A stretch of 64,000 nucleotides of DNA from Acinetobacter brisouisimilis (GTDB taxonomy: Bacteria > Pseudomonadota > Gammaproteobacteria > Pseudomonadales > Moraxellaceae), in NCBI RefSeq assembly GCF_000368265.1, contig NZ_KB851219.1, positions 1,557,870-1,621,869 of the forward strand, read 5' to 3'. The notes beneath the pieces were generated by a model that was given only the letters and a program-made list of their open reading frames with translations, was not told the origin of the DNA and did not search any database. The position numbers were made by a program, and so were the translations under genes. Below, piece by piece: positions 53,866-63,557 of this stretch. How positions within the stretch are numbered: position 1 is the first letter of the stretch; the number at the start of each line of letters is the position of its first letter.

Positions 53866-56139
53866 ATGGACGACCAAACACTAAAACAGCAAGCTTTAAA
53901 TTATCATGAATTTCCACGCCCAGGTAAAATCAGTGTTACGCCAAGCAAACAACTGGTTAACCAACGCGACTTAGCCCTTGCTTACTCACCTGGCGTTGCG
54001 GCGCCATGTTTAGAAATCGCGCGTGACCCTTCAACAGCAGCTAAATATACAGCACGTGGTAACCTCGTTGCCGTGGTCAGTAACGGTACCGCCGTTCTTG
54101 GTCTAGGTAATATTGGCCCACTTGCTTCAAAACCTGTGATGGAAGGTAAAGGTGTCCTGTTTAAGAAATTTGCTGGTGTAGATGTTTTTGACATTGAAAT
54201 TGCCGAAAACGATCCAGACAAAATTGTCGATATCGTGGCAGCACTTGAACCGACATTCGGCGGTATTAACCTCGAAGACATCAAGGCACCAGAATGTTTC
54301 TACATTGAGAAAAAATTGCGTGAACGCATGAACATTCCAGTGTTCCATGACGATCAGCACGGTACCAGTATTATTGTTGGTGCAGCAGCACTCAATGCAT
54401 TGAAATTAACAGGCAAGAAAATTGAAGAAATCAAAATTATTGCTTCAGGTGCAGGTGCAGCCGCACTTTCTTGTTTAAATTTACTTTGTGCATTAGGCGC
54501 ACGTAAAGAAAACATTACTGTTGCCGACTCTCGTGGTCTATTAACCACATCACGTGAAGGTCTAGACGACTCTAAAAAACATTATGTACAAGATATTCCA
54601 CAGACTCAGTTACATGAAGTCATGGAAGGTGCAGACATGTTCCTTGGCCTTTCTGCAGCAGGTATTCTCACCAAAGATATGGTGAAGAAGATGGCTAAAA
54701 ACCCGATTATTTTTGCTTTGGCAAACCCAGATCCAGAAATTTTACCTGAACATGCTCATGAGGTACGTTCAGATGTCATTATGGCAACAGGCCGTTCTGA
54801 CTATCCAAACCAAGTCAATAATGCACTTTGTTTCCCATATATCTTCCGTGGTGCGCTTGATGTTGGTGCAACCACTATTAATGAAGAAATGAAAATTGCC
54901 TGTGTACATGCGATTGCCCGTATGGCACACGTTGAAGCCGATGCCTCAACTTATGGTGAAAAATCAGCAGCTTTTGGTCGTGACTACCTGATTCCTCGTC
55001 CACTCGATCAACGCCTAATTTTGGAAATTGCCCCTGCAGTTGCGCAAGCAGCAATGGACTCTGGTGTTGCCACTCGTCCAATCGAAAACTTCGCAACTTA
55101 CCGTCAACAGTTGTCTGAGTTTGTTTATAACTCAGCATTTGTAATGAAACCAATTTTTGCACAAGCGAAAAGCGCACCAAAACGTATTGCTTATGCTGAA
55201 GGTGAAGATCTTCGCGTATTACGTGCAGTACAAGTGGTCGTGGATGAAGGTTTGGCATTCCCAATCTTGGTTGGTCGAACCAAAGTTATTGAAGCGAACA
55301 TTCAACAGTTGGGCTTGCGTCTAGAAAACGGTGAAAACATTGAAATCGTTGATCAAGAGCAAAACCCATTATACGAAGAGTTCTGGAAAGACTATTACAA
55401 TAGCATGCAACGTAAAGGCGTAACGATTGAGTATGCTCAACGTGAAGCACGTCGTCGCTCAACACTGATCGCAGCAATGCTGGTGAAATTTGGTCAAGCA
55501 GACGGTATGCTTTGTGGTACGTATAGTAGCTATGACATTCACTTGGACTTCGTGCGCAATGTGATTGGTTTAAAAGAAGGTATGAACAACTTCTTTACGC
55601 TAAATGCCTTAATGCTCGAAGATCGCAACCTGTTTATTGCTGATACCTATGTCAATACCAATCCAACAGCTGAACAGTTGGCTGACATGACAATTTTGGC
55701 TGCTGCTGAAGTTCGTCGTTTCGGTATTGAACCACGTATTGCGTTACTTTCACACTCAAGTTTTGGTAGCAACCAAGATGATCCAAGCGCGCAGAAAATG
55801 CGTGAAGTGTATCGCCTACTTGCTGAACAAGCACCAGACCTTGCCGTTGAAGGTGAAATGCATGGTGATGCAGCACTTGATGAAAATATTCGTCATTTTG
55901 CATTCCCGAACTCACGCTTCAAGGGTTCTGCAAACTTGTTAATTATGCCAAACCTAGATGCAGCTAATATTTCATTTAACCTGTTGAAATCTACTTCAGG
56001 TAACAATGTAACGATTGGTCCAATTTTGCTTGGTGCTGCAAAACCAGTTCACATTTTAACACCAACAACAACGACTCGTCGTTTGGTGAACATGACTGCG
56101 TTAACAGTCGCTGAAATTCAGCAAGATCAACACGCTTAA
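53866..56139 (+). CDS. maeB: NADP-dependent malic enzyme (MaeB) with C-terminal phosphotransacetylase-like domain
   Basis: MaeB converts malate to pyruvate and CO2, supplying NADPH. From the ATG at 53866 the product is 757 aa. Residues 1-430 are the malic enzyme half, with [17 protein letters not shown], the NAD(P) fold [18 protein letters not shown], and [14 protein letters not shown]. Residues 430-757 are a phosphate acetyl/butyryltransferase-like half ([20 protein letters not shown] to [17 protein letters not shown]) that in this family acts as a regulatory domain binding acetyl-CoA. An ATG at 53860 is an alternative start. Its terminator lies at the cca start. Confidence 0.96.
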   Translation: MDDQTLKQQALNYHEFPRPGKISVTPSKQLVNQRDLALAYSPGVAAPCLEIARDPSTAAKYTARGNLVAVVSNGTAVLGLGNIGPLASKPVMEGKGVLFKKFAGVDVFDIEIAENDPDKIVDIVAALEPTFGGINLEDIKAPECFYIEKKLRERMNIPVFHDDQHGTSIIVGAAALNALKLTGKKIEEIKIIASGAGAAALSCLNLLCALGARKENITVADSRGLLTTSREGLDDSKKHYVQDIPQTQLHEVMEGADMFLGLSAAGILTKDMVKKMAKNPIIFALANPDPEILPEHAHEVRSDVIMATGRSDYPNQVNNALCFPYIFRGALDVGATTINEEMKIACVHAIARMAHVEADASTYGEKSAAFGRDYLIPRPLDQRLILEIAPAVAQAAMDSGVATRPIENFATYRQQLSEFVYNSAFVMKPIFAQAKSAPKRIAYAEGEDLRVLRAVQVVVDEGLAFPILVGRTKVIEANIQQLGLRLENGENIEIVDQEQNPLYEEFWKDYYNSMQRKGVTIEYAQREARRRSTLIAAMLVKFGQADGMLCGTYSSYDIHLDFVRNVIGLKEGMNNFFTLNALMLEDRNLFIADTYVNTNPTAEQLADMTILAAAEVRRFGIEPRIALLSHSSFGSNQDDPSAQKMREVYRLLAEQAPDLAVEGEMHGDAALDENIRHFAFPNSRFKGSANLLIMPNLDAANISFNLLKSTSGNNVTIGPILLGAAKPVHILTPTTTTRRLVNMTALTVAEIQQDQHA

Positions 56140-56173
56140 ACACATTTTTAAGCCCAAAGCTTAGACTTGTACA

Positions 56174-56218
56174 AACCTCTATTCTGTTGCATGATTGCTT
56201 TAAGAATAGAGGTTTTTT
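56174..56218 (+). terminator. maeB terminator that contains the cca ribosome-binding site
   Basis: Stem AACCTCTATTCT (56174-56185), 17-base loop, stem AGAATAGAGGTT (56203-56214), then T run. The right arm includes GAGG, the only SD-like sequence for the cca start at 56220. Confidence 0.85.
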
Positions 56219-56219
56219 C

Positions 56220-57464
56220 ATGCAAATTTATTTAGTAGGTGGTGCTGTCCGAGATCAGTTACTTGGGCACCCCTATCACGAGAAAGATTATGTAGTGGTG
56301 GGTGCGACACCCGAACAACTCATCGCACAAGGCTTCCAACCTGTTGGGAAGGACTTCCCTGTTTTCTTGCATCCTGACACCAAAGATGAATATGCACTTG
56401 CTCGTACTGAGCGTAAGCAAGGACATGGTTATCATGGATTTGAATTTTTCACTTCACCAGAGATTAACCTCGAAGATGATTTAATTCGACGTGACCTGAC
56501 CATCAATGCCATTGCACAAGATATTCAAGGCAACATCTATGACCCGTATGGTGGCCAGCAAGATCTTGAAAATAAAGTACTACGTCATGTTTCTGATGCT
56601 TTTAGCGAAGACCCGCTCCGTGTGCTTCGCGTAGCGCGTTTTGCTGCACGCTATACCGAATATGGTTTTAAAATTGCCGATGAAACTTTGGCACTGATGA
56701 CGCATTTAGCCAAATCTGGCGAGTTAAGTTGCTTGACTGAAGAACGAGTGTGGAAAGAAACATCGCGCGCTTTAATGGAAAAACATGCAGATGTGTATTT
56801 TCAAGTTTTGCGGGATTGTGGTGCATTAAAAATCCTGTTTCCTGAAATTGATGCCTTGTTTGGCATTCCACAACGTGCTGAATACCATCCAGAAATTGAC
56901 TGTGGTATTCATACACTAATGTCTTTGCAACAAGCCTGCCAAGCCAACTATAGCCTAGATGTCCGTTTTGCTGTACTGGTACATGATTTGGGTAAAGCAT
57001 TAACGCCAGAAGATGTTTTACCGCGGCATATCTTGCATGAACAGCGCGGAGTTGAGCCTGTCACCGAACTGTGTGACCGACTCAAAGTGCCAGCCAGTAC
57101 CAAGCAATTGGCGATTGTAGTTTGCAAAGAACATTTAAAATGCCATCAGGCATTTACCTTAAAACCAGGAACACTATGGCGTTTACTACAACGGCTTGAT
57201 GTTTTACGTCGCCCTGAGCGCGTTGAGGCATTTATACAAGCATGTGAATGTGATGCACGTGGACGTTTAGGCTTAGAACTGCGTCCTTACCCGCAAGCAG
57301 ACTATTTACATGCAGCAATTGAATGCGTGCGAAATATTAAAGCACAAGACTTGCCTGCTCACATTACAGGCGCTGATATTGGTGAAATGCTGATTCAACG
57401 TCGTATAGATGCATTGGCACAGTTAAAACATGAACATATGAAACAACAACAGCCATCTTTTTGA
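56220..57464 (+). CDS. cca: CCA tRNA nucleotidyltransferase
   Basis: Cca repairs the 3' CCA end of tRNAs. The product is 414 aa from the ATG at 56220 (MQIYLVGGAVRDQLLG). The class II nucleotidyltransferase motifs are GGAVRDQLLGH, the catalytic DEYALARTERK region and RRDLTINAIAQD. A C-terminal HD domain (VRFAVLVHDLGKAL) is present as in E. coli, giving phosphatase and phosphodiesterase activity. An upstream in-frame ATG at 56187 lies inside the hairpin loop and is unlikely. The SD is in the preceding terminator hairpin. Confidence 0.96.
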   Translation: MQIYLVGGAVRDQLLGHPYHEKDYVVVGATPEQLIAQGFQPVGKDFPVFLHPDTKDEYALARTERKQGHGYHGFEFFTSPEINLEDDLIRRDLTINAIAQDIQGNIYDPYGGQQDLENKVLRHVSDAFSEDPLRVLRVARFAARYTEYGFKIADETLALMTHLAKSGELSCLTEERVWKETSRALMEKHADVYFQVLRDCGALKILFPEIDALFGIPQRAEYHPEIDCGIHTLMSLQQACQANYSLDVRFAVLVHDLGKALTPEDVLPRHILHEQRGVEPVTELCDRLKVPASTKQLAIVVCKEHLKCHQAFTLKPGTLWRLLQRLDVLRRPERVEAFIQACECDARGRLGLELRPYPQADYLHAAIECVRNIKAQDLPAHITGADIGEMLIQRRIDALAQLKHEHMKQQQPSF

Positions 57465-57482
57465 TGGCTGTTTTTCTAATAC

Positions 57483-58457
57483 TTAAGCAATCTCGGCAGG
57501 AAAGGTAATCACCTGCTCAAGCTTCAATTTATTTTGAGCAATCATCAATAAACGGTCGATTCCCAACGCAATACCTGAACATTCTGGCATGTGCGGTAAA
57601 GCAGCTAACAAATGTTCATCGATTGGCATGACCGTTAACCCCTGCGCTGCACGTTCGGCATTGTCTGCCACAAAACGCTGACGCAATACCTCGGCATCGA
57701 CCAGCTCATCATAAGCATTTGCCAGTTCCAAACCTTCAATATACACCTCAAAACGTGCGGCAACCTGTTCACCATCGCCATCAGTTTTAACTTTCGCCAG
57801 TGATGCCATTTCAGGTGGGAAATCGGTTAAAAATACAGGTGTATCGAAACCTAAACTTGGCTCGACCATATGGGAAAACAGTAAGTCCATATAGACAAGT
57901 CGATCATCGCCCAAATCCAGATTCAGTCCGACACGACGTGCGGTGTCTTTAAGCTGCTGTAATGTAGCTTGTAACGGATTAATGTCTAGACGATCCTGAA
58001 AAGCATGTTTGTAACTCAGCACCATCGGGCGTAATTCAGAAAAACGCTCTGCCAGACACACATTCAACAATGAAGAAGTTTCATGCATTAAATCAGTCAG
58101 GCTAAATGCAGGGCGATACCATTCCAGCATGGTAAATTCACTGTTGTGCTTGCGCCCATGTTCATCATCGCGAAACACCTTACAGATCTGGAAAATCGCA
58201 CCGCTACCGCTTGCTAGCAACCGCTTCATGGAAAATTCAGGTGAAGTCTGTAAATAGTGGGTTTGCTGCTGACCATTGACATGGCGTAATGCAGGCACAG
58301 AAGCCAAATGCACATCGGTCACACCTGCCTGCGACAATACAGGCGTTTCAACTTCCAATACATCTCGCTCAGCAAAAAACTGACGTATGCGTTGATACAT
58401 TTTGGCGCGGGCTTTGAGAGCTTGAACATCACATGTCGGTTGGAAGGTCTGACTCAT
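57483..58457 (-). CDS. epmA: EF-P (R)-beta-lysine ligase EpmA (GenX/PoxA)
   Basis: EpmA attaches (R)-beta-lysine to a conserved lysine of elongation factor P. The product is 324 aa, a class II lysyl-tRNA-synthetase-like core without the anticodon-binding domain. Motif 2 is ICKVFRDDEHGRKHNSEFTM and motif 3 is ECSGIALGIDRLLMIAQN. The ATG at 58457 (MSQTFQPTCD) overlaps the pdxB stop by 4 bases (ATGA). GGAGG lies 9 bases upstream. epmB and efp are not in the window. Confidence 0.93.
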   Translation of the reverse strand: MSQTFQPTCDVQALKARAKMYQRIRQFFAERDVLEVETPVLSQAGVTDVHLASVPALRHVNGQQQTHYLQTSPEFSMKRLLASGSGAIFQICKVFRDDEHGRKHNSEFTMLEWYRPAFSLTDLMHETSSLLNVCLAERFSELRPMVLSYKHAFQDRLDINPLQATLQQLKDTARRVGLNLDLGDDRLVYMDLLFSHMVEPSLGFDTPVFLTDFPPEMASLAKVKTDGDGEQVAARFEVYIEGLELANAYDELVDAEVLRQRFVADNAERAAQGLTVMPIDEHLLAALPHMPECSGIALGIDRLLMIAQNKLKLEQVITFPAEIA

Positions 58458-59521
58458 GCCTGTGGCCCTCCATGCGCAGCCCATTCACGGCGCAATGGAT
58501 AATTTTTACGTAAAGCATCAAACGCAGGTTGATGTACCCAGCCATCGACCACGCAGGCACACAAGTTGGCATCATCCTGTTGAATATCATAAATTTCTGA
58601 TAGGTGCTTTACTAAAGCCTGTTTTAAGTCCTTCCCCTGGAAAAATGGCTCGCAAGCAGGCAACTGACTACGAAAGTCTTTATTGATCGCAAGTTGATAT
58701 TTTTTACAAAATGCCTCGTAAATCATTTGTGTACCACGTGCCTTACCTTCAAGGCTATACCCTGCGATATGCGGCGTAACCAAAGTCACCAAGTCGAGTA
58801 GTTCTTGTGAAATCATCGGTTCATGCTCAAACACATCGAGCACTACTTTACGCTGCGTTTGGCGAATGTCTGCCATGAGATCTTGCTCGGCAATCACAGC
58901 ACCGCGAGAGCTGTTGATTAAAATCGTCTCAGGTGCAAGCTGTGCCAAACGCTCTGCATTGATGAGGTGGTAAGTTGGGTGTTGCCCTGTTTTCACCATT
59001 GGCACATGCAAAGAAACAGCATTGGCATGTTGCAGTAATGTATTTAAATCGACCTGTTCAATCTGCTCACGCTGTACCAATGGGTCGCAGCCCAAGACTT
59101 TCCAGCCGAGCAATTTGGCCATGGCTGCCAGACGTGTGCCGACATTGCCCAATCCAACAATTCCTAAACAAAAACTGTCTGCGGCATCAATCAGTTCAGG
59201 TTTGAGTTTTAACAGTGCCGTAATTACGTATTCAGCGACTGCCTGTGCATTGCAACCTGCAGCATTTGCCCAGGTAATACCTTGTTGTTCTAAATAAGAA
59301 ATATCGAGATGGTCTGTACCAATCGTAGCACTCGCTACAAATTCGACAGGCGTGCCCTGAAGTAATGCGGCATTGACTTGAGTCACAGAACGTACAAGCA
59401 GTGCTTGGGTTTTTATAAGATCTTGCTGTGTCAGGGTTCGCCCTGCATGATGCTGAATATCTGCCAGATCGGCAAAGAAATAGTCTGTAAATGCCAGATT
59501 TTCATCTGCAACAATGTTCAT
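58454..59521 (-). CDS. pdxB: Erythronate-4-phosphate dehydrogenase
   Basis: PdxB oxidises 4-phosphoerythronate in pyridoxal 5'-phosphate synthesis. The product is 355 aa, a D-2-hydroxyacid dehydrogenase fold. It begins MNIVADENLAFTDYFFADLA. The NAD loop is LGIVGLGNVGTRLAAMAKLL, the catalytic Arg is in LINSSRGAVIAEQDLMAD, the Glu in LDVFEHEPMISQE, and the His in TPHIAGYSLEGK. A C-terminal dimerisation domain follows. It is the first gene of a two-gene unit with epmA. Confidence 0.95.
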   Translation of the reverse strand: MNIVADENLAFTDYFFADLADIQHHAGRTLTQQDLIKTQALLVRSVTQVNAALLQGTPVEFVASATIGTDHLDISYLEQQGITWANAAGCNAQAVAEYVITALLKLKPELIDAADSFCLGIVGLGNVGTRLAAMAKLLGWKVLGCDPLVQREQIEQVDLNTLLQHANAVSLHVPMVKTGQHPTYHLINAERLAQLAPETILINSSRGAVIAEQDLMADIRQTQRKVVLDVFEHEPMISQELLDLVTLVTPHIAGYSLEGKARGTQMIYEAFCKKYQLAINKDFRSQLPACEPFFQGKDLKQALVKHLSEIYDIQQDDANLCACVVDGWVHQPAFDALRKNYPLRREWAAHGGPQA

Positions 59522-59740
59522 GCATGATCACCACAATTTAAGATAGCTTCATGATAACGTTCCTGTGGGCGTTAGGCTATGTTCATCCATGATAATTTAG
59601 TTTGCTAGCATGATTGCCTTTTCATTTCTATTTTTATAGCAGCAAAATACCAGCACATGGCAAGACATTCAGTTAGCATATCCTTAAAATTTCGAAATTT
59701 ATTTATGCATGTCCTGTAAAACTTGGACAAAGGATTAGTT

Positions 59741-60403
59741 ATGTTGATTAACGCTGATTTCTCTCAATCAGTCATGATGACACCTGAACAATATGAATGG
59801 ATTCCTTCGCCACAAAAAGGTGTTGACCGAGTCATGCTTGATCGGATTGGCGCAGAAAAAGCAAGAGCAACAAGTATTGTTCGTTATGCACCATCTTCTA
59901 TTTTTCCACCTCATAACCACCCAAATGGCGAAGAAATCCTTGTACTTGATGGCACTTTTTCCGAGCAAGGTCATGACTACCCAGCAGGATGGTATTTACG
60001 TAATCCCGATGGAACATCTCACCAACCCTTTAGTCACGATGGCGCTGTAATTTTCGTCAAATTACGCCAAATGAGCAGCGATGATGATCAAACTATTCGT
60101 GTCAATACAAATCTGATTGAAGCTTGGCATACTGAAAATGGTCAAAGAATTTGTCCCCTTTTTCAAAATGAAAATGAAAAAGTAGAACTGCGCCAAATTC
60201 CTATGAACGACCTTTTACACATTGAATCAGATCAATTCACTGAAATCTTAATTCTAGATGGCACAGTAGACATCAATCATCAGGCATTCCCAACGGGTAG
60301 CTGGATTCGATTGGCTAAAAATTCAAATCATTGGCAAATAACAGCAAAAACTCAAGTGAAGCTTTACCTGAAAACCATGAAAAATATAACTAATATTGAC
60401 TAA
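59741..60403 (+). CDS. ChrR-type cupin-domain protein (bicupin)
   Basis: A 220-aa protein made of two cupin barrels. It resembles the cupin half of ChrR anti-sigma factors, but lacks the N-terminal zinc-binding anti-sigma domain. The first barrel has a full metal set in IFPPHNHPNGEEILVLDGTF (about residues 53-72) with a distant His in GTSHQPFSHDG. The second is degenerate, reading FTEILILDGTVDIN. I use the ATG at 59741 with AAGGA 7 bases upstream. No ECF sigma gene is adjacent. Its ligand is unknown. Confidence 0.8.
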   Translation: MLINADFSQSVMMTPEQYEWIPSPQKGVDRVMLDRIGAEKARATSIVRYAPSSIFPPHNHPNGEEILVLDGTFSEQGHDYPAGWYLRNPDGTSHQPFSHDGAVIFVKLRQMSSDDDQTIRVNTNLIEAWHTENGQRICPLFQNENEKVELRQIPMNDLLHIESDQFTEILILDGTVDINHQAFPTGSWIRLAKNSNHWQITAKTQVKLYLKTMKNITNID

Positions 60404-60580
60404 TATCAGCGTAGTCTCAGAATTTTATATGAACTTCTGAGACTGAATTTTTTATTTTGGTAAGTTTTAAATCACCTACTCACATTATTTCACCCTATTC
60501 ACAACGGGTTATTAATTTCTATTAATATCAACAATATACCAACTTCTATTATATTTATTATTCGAGAATATATGAAATAA

Positions 60581-60610
60581 AAAAGCCCCTGCATCTCTGC
60601 AAGGGCTTTT
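60581..60610 (-). terminator. Rho-independent terminator of tRNA-Ser
   Basis: On the minus strand AAAAGCCC pairs with GGGCTTTT, with an inner TGCA/TGCA pair, then TTTTTTATTTC. It lies just past the tRNA 3' end. Confidence 0.85.
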
Positions 60611-60616
60611 CGAATT

Positions 60617-60706
60617 TGGCGGAAGCGGTGAGATTCGAACTCACGGAGGACTCACACCCTCGTCGGTTTTCAAGACCGGTGCATTAAACCGCTCTGCCAC
60701 GCTTCC
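60617..60706 (-). tRNA. tRNA-Ser (UGA)
   Basis: A 90-base tRNA with encoded CCA. The acceptor begins GGAAGCG and the anticodon loop CTTGAAA gives TGA. A long variable arm follows, as expected for serine tRNAs. It reads UCA-family codons. Confidence 0.97.
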
Positions 60707-60715
60707 ATGTGCGTA

Positions 60716-60744
60716 AGAATACAAAGACTCATCTTTGATTTCAA
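60716..60744 (-). promoter_or_regulatory. Sigma-70 promoter of tRNA-Ser
   Basis: On the minus strand TTGAAA (60739-60744), 17 bases, TATTCT (60716-60721). The tRNA 5' end lies 9 bases further on. Confidence 0.7.
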
Positions 60745-61003
60745 GGAAAATTTTAATCCAGTCCAATCAAACGCATATTATTTCGTCAAAAATATTCTTA
60801 TTTAGGCTATCTGTTTTATTTTAAAAGTAATTTGTATAAATTATCAGCAGGATTTTCCCTATTTTGAGATAAAAAACCAGATCATCATGATGTAGGTTAA
60901 ACGCATCAGCAGGCTATTTTACACAGTGGCATGACTTAGATAGAGTCAAAATCTACCTGTTGCATGTTTTTCATAAGTTGCTGCATAACATAAATAGTTA
61001 CAT
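60745..61003. other. Non-coding DNA between tRNA-Ser and the oxygenase remnant
   Basis: AT-rich sequence with no recognised gene, repeat or terminator. It is the place where the missing 5' part of the oxygenase remnant would have been. I find no homology by eye to the intact oxygenase gene upstream of about 61004. Confidence 0.4.
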
Positions 61004-61336
61004 ATCTCCTTTACCGCCACCTTGACCATTCATTTTCGCAATGGTGGAAAAATGGTGATTATGAATACAGCCTGCCCTATTTCATCCCGAAAAACTCGCC
61101 TGTTTGCACCTTTAGTCAAAAATTTTGACCTTGCGGATGATAAACAGGCCATCATTGACTACAACCTGAAAATCTTTGAAGAAAATCGCTTGATGGTCGA
61201 AAACCAAAAACCTGAACGTTTACCGCTAGATTTGAGTCTAGAAGCGCATATTCCCGCAGATCGCAGTTCGGTAATGTTTCGGCGCTGTTTAAAAAAGTCG
61301 GTTTTGGCGAGTTCTTTTTGGTTTAAATCTTGCTAG
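61004..61336 (+). pseudogene. 3'-terminal remnant of a Rieske oxygenase alpha-subunit gene
   Basis: The open frame matches only the last third of the intact oxygenase at 62372-63427. Its FTATLTIHFRNGG lines up with FSAILTIDFPNEG, and KTRLFAPLVKNFDLADDKQA with KTRLFVPLTRDFDTTGDLQA. EENRLMVENQKPERLPLDLS lines up with EDQDMIESQKPEELPLDLS. The Rieske and iron-site parts are absent. Near 61285 a -1 shift would give the tail LFKKVGFGEFFLV, stopping at 61324, so the end is frameshifted too. It cannot be an active oxygenase. Confidence 0.88.
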
Positions 61337-61369
61337 CTTCTAGATAGGTACAATAAAAAGGACAAGCCC

Positions 61370-62344
61370 ATGGACAAATTAAAAGTCGTCGTCGACAGTA
61401 TTTCTCGCCAAGGGGAAGGCAATCTGGCAATCACATTGATGCCTGTTCAGCCTTTAAACTTACCTGAATGGCAAGCAGGTGCGCATATTAATATCTATTT
61501 ACCCAATCATCTGACTCGGCAATATTCTCTGACTGGTAGTCCCACCCAGCGAGAACACTATGTGATTTGTGTAAAAAAAGAACAGCTTTCTCGCGGTGGC
61601 TCGCAATATATTCATGAAAATTTACGCGTTGGACAATATATTGAAATTTCGCCGCCTTGTAATCAATTTTCTCTCAAAGCCGCGGAACAATATTTGCTGA
61701 TTGCAGCAGGGATTGGCATTACCCCGATTTTAGCCATGGCAGAACAACTTGAAGCTCAAGGTAAATTTTTTGAACTGTATTATTGTGTGAAAACGCCACT
61801 ACACCTCGCATTTATTCACCGTTGGCGACAAGGTTTTAAGTTTGGCAAGATTCACGTGTTATACAGTTCACTCGGTGAAAGCCTACGCGAGCAACATCCT
61901 CCAAGCTTGCAACAACCCCAACCCAATACACGCTTATATTTTTGTGGTCCACACAGTTTTATGCAGGACTATCAGCACTATGCCTTAGAGTTGGGGTGGC
62001 AAGCTGAACAGATTCACTTAGAGGCTTTTCACCCAATACAAGTGCCAACATCACCATTCGATACAGCCACAAATACAGGCTTCCAAATTAAACTACAACG
62101 TTCAGGACAAATTTTTCATGTGCCTGAGCACCAAAGTATCGCTCATGTTTTGCTTAAAAATCGAATCAATATTCCTTTATCGTGCGAAATGGGCATGTGT
62201 GGTGCTTGCCTGACCCGCGTAGTGGCGGGCGAAGTCGACCACCGAGATAGCGTACAAAGCGACAGTGAAAAAAATTCTAGCGAACAATACATTGCCTTAT
62301 GTTGTTCACGAGCCAAAAGCCCAGTGCTTGAGCTGGATCTATAA
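61370..62344 (+). CDS. Oxygenase reductase, VanB/phthalate-dioxygenase-reductase type
   Basis: A 324-aa electron-transfer component. It has a flavin domain (HLTRQYSLTGSPTQREHYVI, about residues 45-65), an NAD domain (LLIAAGIGITPILAMAEQLE) and a C-terminal plant-type 2Fe-2S domain. Cluster ligands lie in LSCEMGMCGACLTRVVAGE and IALCCSRAK. It should feed electrons to the Rieske oxygenase encoded 27 bases downstream. It lies between an oxygenase remnant and an intact oxygenase, so it may once have served both. AAAAGGACAAG lies upstream of the ATG. Confidence 0.9.
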   Translation: MDKLKVVVDSISRQGEGNLAITLMPVQPLNLPEWQAGAHINIYLPNHLTRQYSLTGSPTQREHYVICVKKEQLSRGGSQYIHENLRVGQYIEISPPCNQFSLKAAEQYLLIAAGIGITPILAMAEQLEAQGKFFELYYCVKTPLHLAFIHRWRQGFKFGKIHVLYSSLGESLREQHPPSLQQPQPNTRLYFCGPHSFMQDYQHYALELGWQAEQIHLEAFHPIQVPTSPFDTATNTGFQIKLQRSGQIFHVPEHQSIAHVLLKNRINIPLSCEMGMCGACLTRVVAGEVDHRDSVQSDSEKNSSEQYIALCCSRAKSPVLELDL

Positions 62345-62371
62345 ACAATGATTGAAAAATTAGGGGGCTCT

Positions 62372-63427
62372 ATGAATGCCATTCCAGTCACGCAACTGCT
62401 CGACAAACCCTGCTACAGCCAATTTGACAGCAACGATTGGGATATTTTGGCACAGCACTGGTATCCTGTGGCCCGCATTGAAGATGTCAGCACTTCCCCA
62501 CAGCAAGTCACGCTACTTGATGTCAAATTGGCTTTGTATAAAACCGAAACTGGGCAGATTCGGTTAGTTCGCGACATTTGCCCGCATCGTGGTGTCCCAC
62601 TCACCAAAGGCTGGGTGGAAGGTGAAGAAATTATTTGCCCGTATCATGGTTTGCGCTACAACAGCGAAGGTAAATGCACACTAATTCCTGCACAGCCTGA
62701 TCTAACCAAAATTTCAGATCGCTTTTCACTGACCAGTTTTCCAGTGGTAGAAAAATATGGGCTGATTTGGACGAGTCTGCTCAGTCGAGACGAAAGCAAA
62801 GCCAATTTTCCTGTGCTCGACACGTGGGATCAACCTGGACATCAGGCGATTTTGCCACCCTTTGTCGATATTGCAGGTTCCAGTGGTCGGCAACTAGAAG
62901 GTTTTATTGACGTGGCACATTTTGCTTGGGTACACCACAACGCCTTTGCCAGTCGTGACAATCCTGTTGTGCCCAAATATTCAACAGTAAAAACGGATTA
63001 CGGTCTACACACCGAGTACATCAGCAATGTCAGCAACTATCCACATGGTTTGCAACACCTCGCGCCTGATGATTTTTTATGGAAACGCACCTTTGACGTC
63101 TATCCGCCATTTTCAGCGATATTAACCATTGATTTTCCGAACGAAGGCGTATTAAAAATCTTAAATGCCTGCTGTCCTGTATCTCACAATAAAACCCGTT
63201 TGTTTGTACCATTGACCCGCGACTTTGATACCACAGGCGACTTGCAAGCGGTCTATGACTTTAATGCGCAGATTTTTTCCGAAGATCAGGACATGATCGA
63301 ATCGCAAAAACCTGAAGAACTACCGCTTGATTTGAGCATGGAAGCCCACTTTGAAGCTGATCGCTCATCGGCCACTTATCGGCGTATTTTGGCAGACTGG
63401 GGATTAAGCAAACGCTATACCGTCTAA
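62372..63427 (+). CDS. Rieske aromatic ring-hydroxylating oxygenase, VanA-like
   Basis: A 351-aa Rieske non-haem iron oxygenase of the short, vanillate-demethylase type. The Rieske cluster ligands are CPHRG and CPYHGLRYNS, separated by the usual gap (about residues 68-92). The mononuclear iron site is FIDVAHFAWVHHNAF (about residue 178-192), containing D-x2-H-x4-H. I use the ATG at 62372 with AGGGGG upstream; an ATG at 62348 is an alternative with weaker SD. The substrate is unknown. A terminator follows. Confidence 0.88.
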   Translation: MNAIPVTQLLDKPCYSQFDSNDWDILAQHWYPVARIEDVSTSPQQVTLLDVKLALYKTETGQIRLVRDICPHRGVPLTKGWVEGEEIICPYHGLRYNSEGKCTLIPAQPDLTKISDRFSLTSFPVVEKYGLIWTSLLSRDESKANFPVLDTWDQPGHQAILPPFVDIAGSSGRQLEGFIDVAHFAWVHHNAFASRDNPVVPKYSTVKTDYGLHTEYISNVSNYPHGLQHLAPDDFLWKRTFDVYPPFSAILTIDFPNEGVLKILNACCPVSHNKTRLFVPLTRDFDTTGDLQAVYDFNAQIFSEDQDMIESQKPEELPLDLSMEAHFEADRSSATYRRILADWGLSKRYTV

Positions 63428-63450
63428 TTCGATCTGTACTGTTTTGCCGC

Positions 63451-63478
63451 AAAATCCGTGTCCTGTCACGGATTTTTA
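63451..63478 (+). terminator. Rho-independent terminator of the oxygenase unit
   Basis: Stem AAAATCCGTG (63451-63460), loop TCCTGT, stem CACGGATTTT (63467-63476), then T. It lies 23 bases past the stop. Confidence 0.88.
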
Positions 63479-63557
63479 CTTTTCAAGTTCGCAATTTTTC
63501 GGCAAACTTTATTTGAGCTGTTCTTTAACCCTATTTTTAGTCAAAACTGCTGCATGA

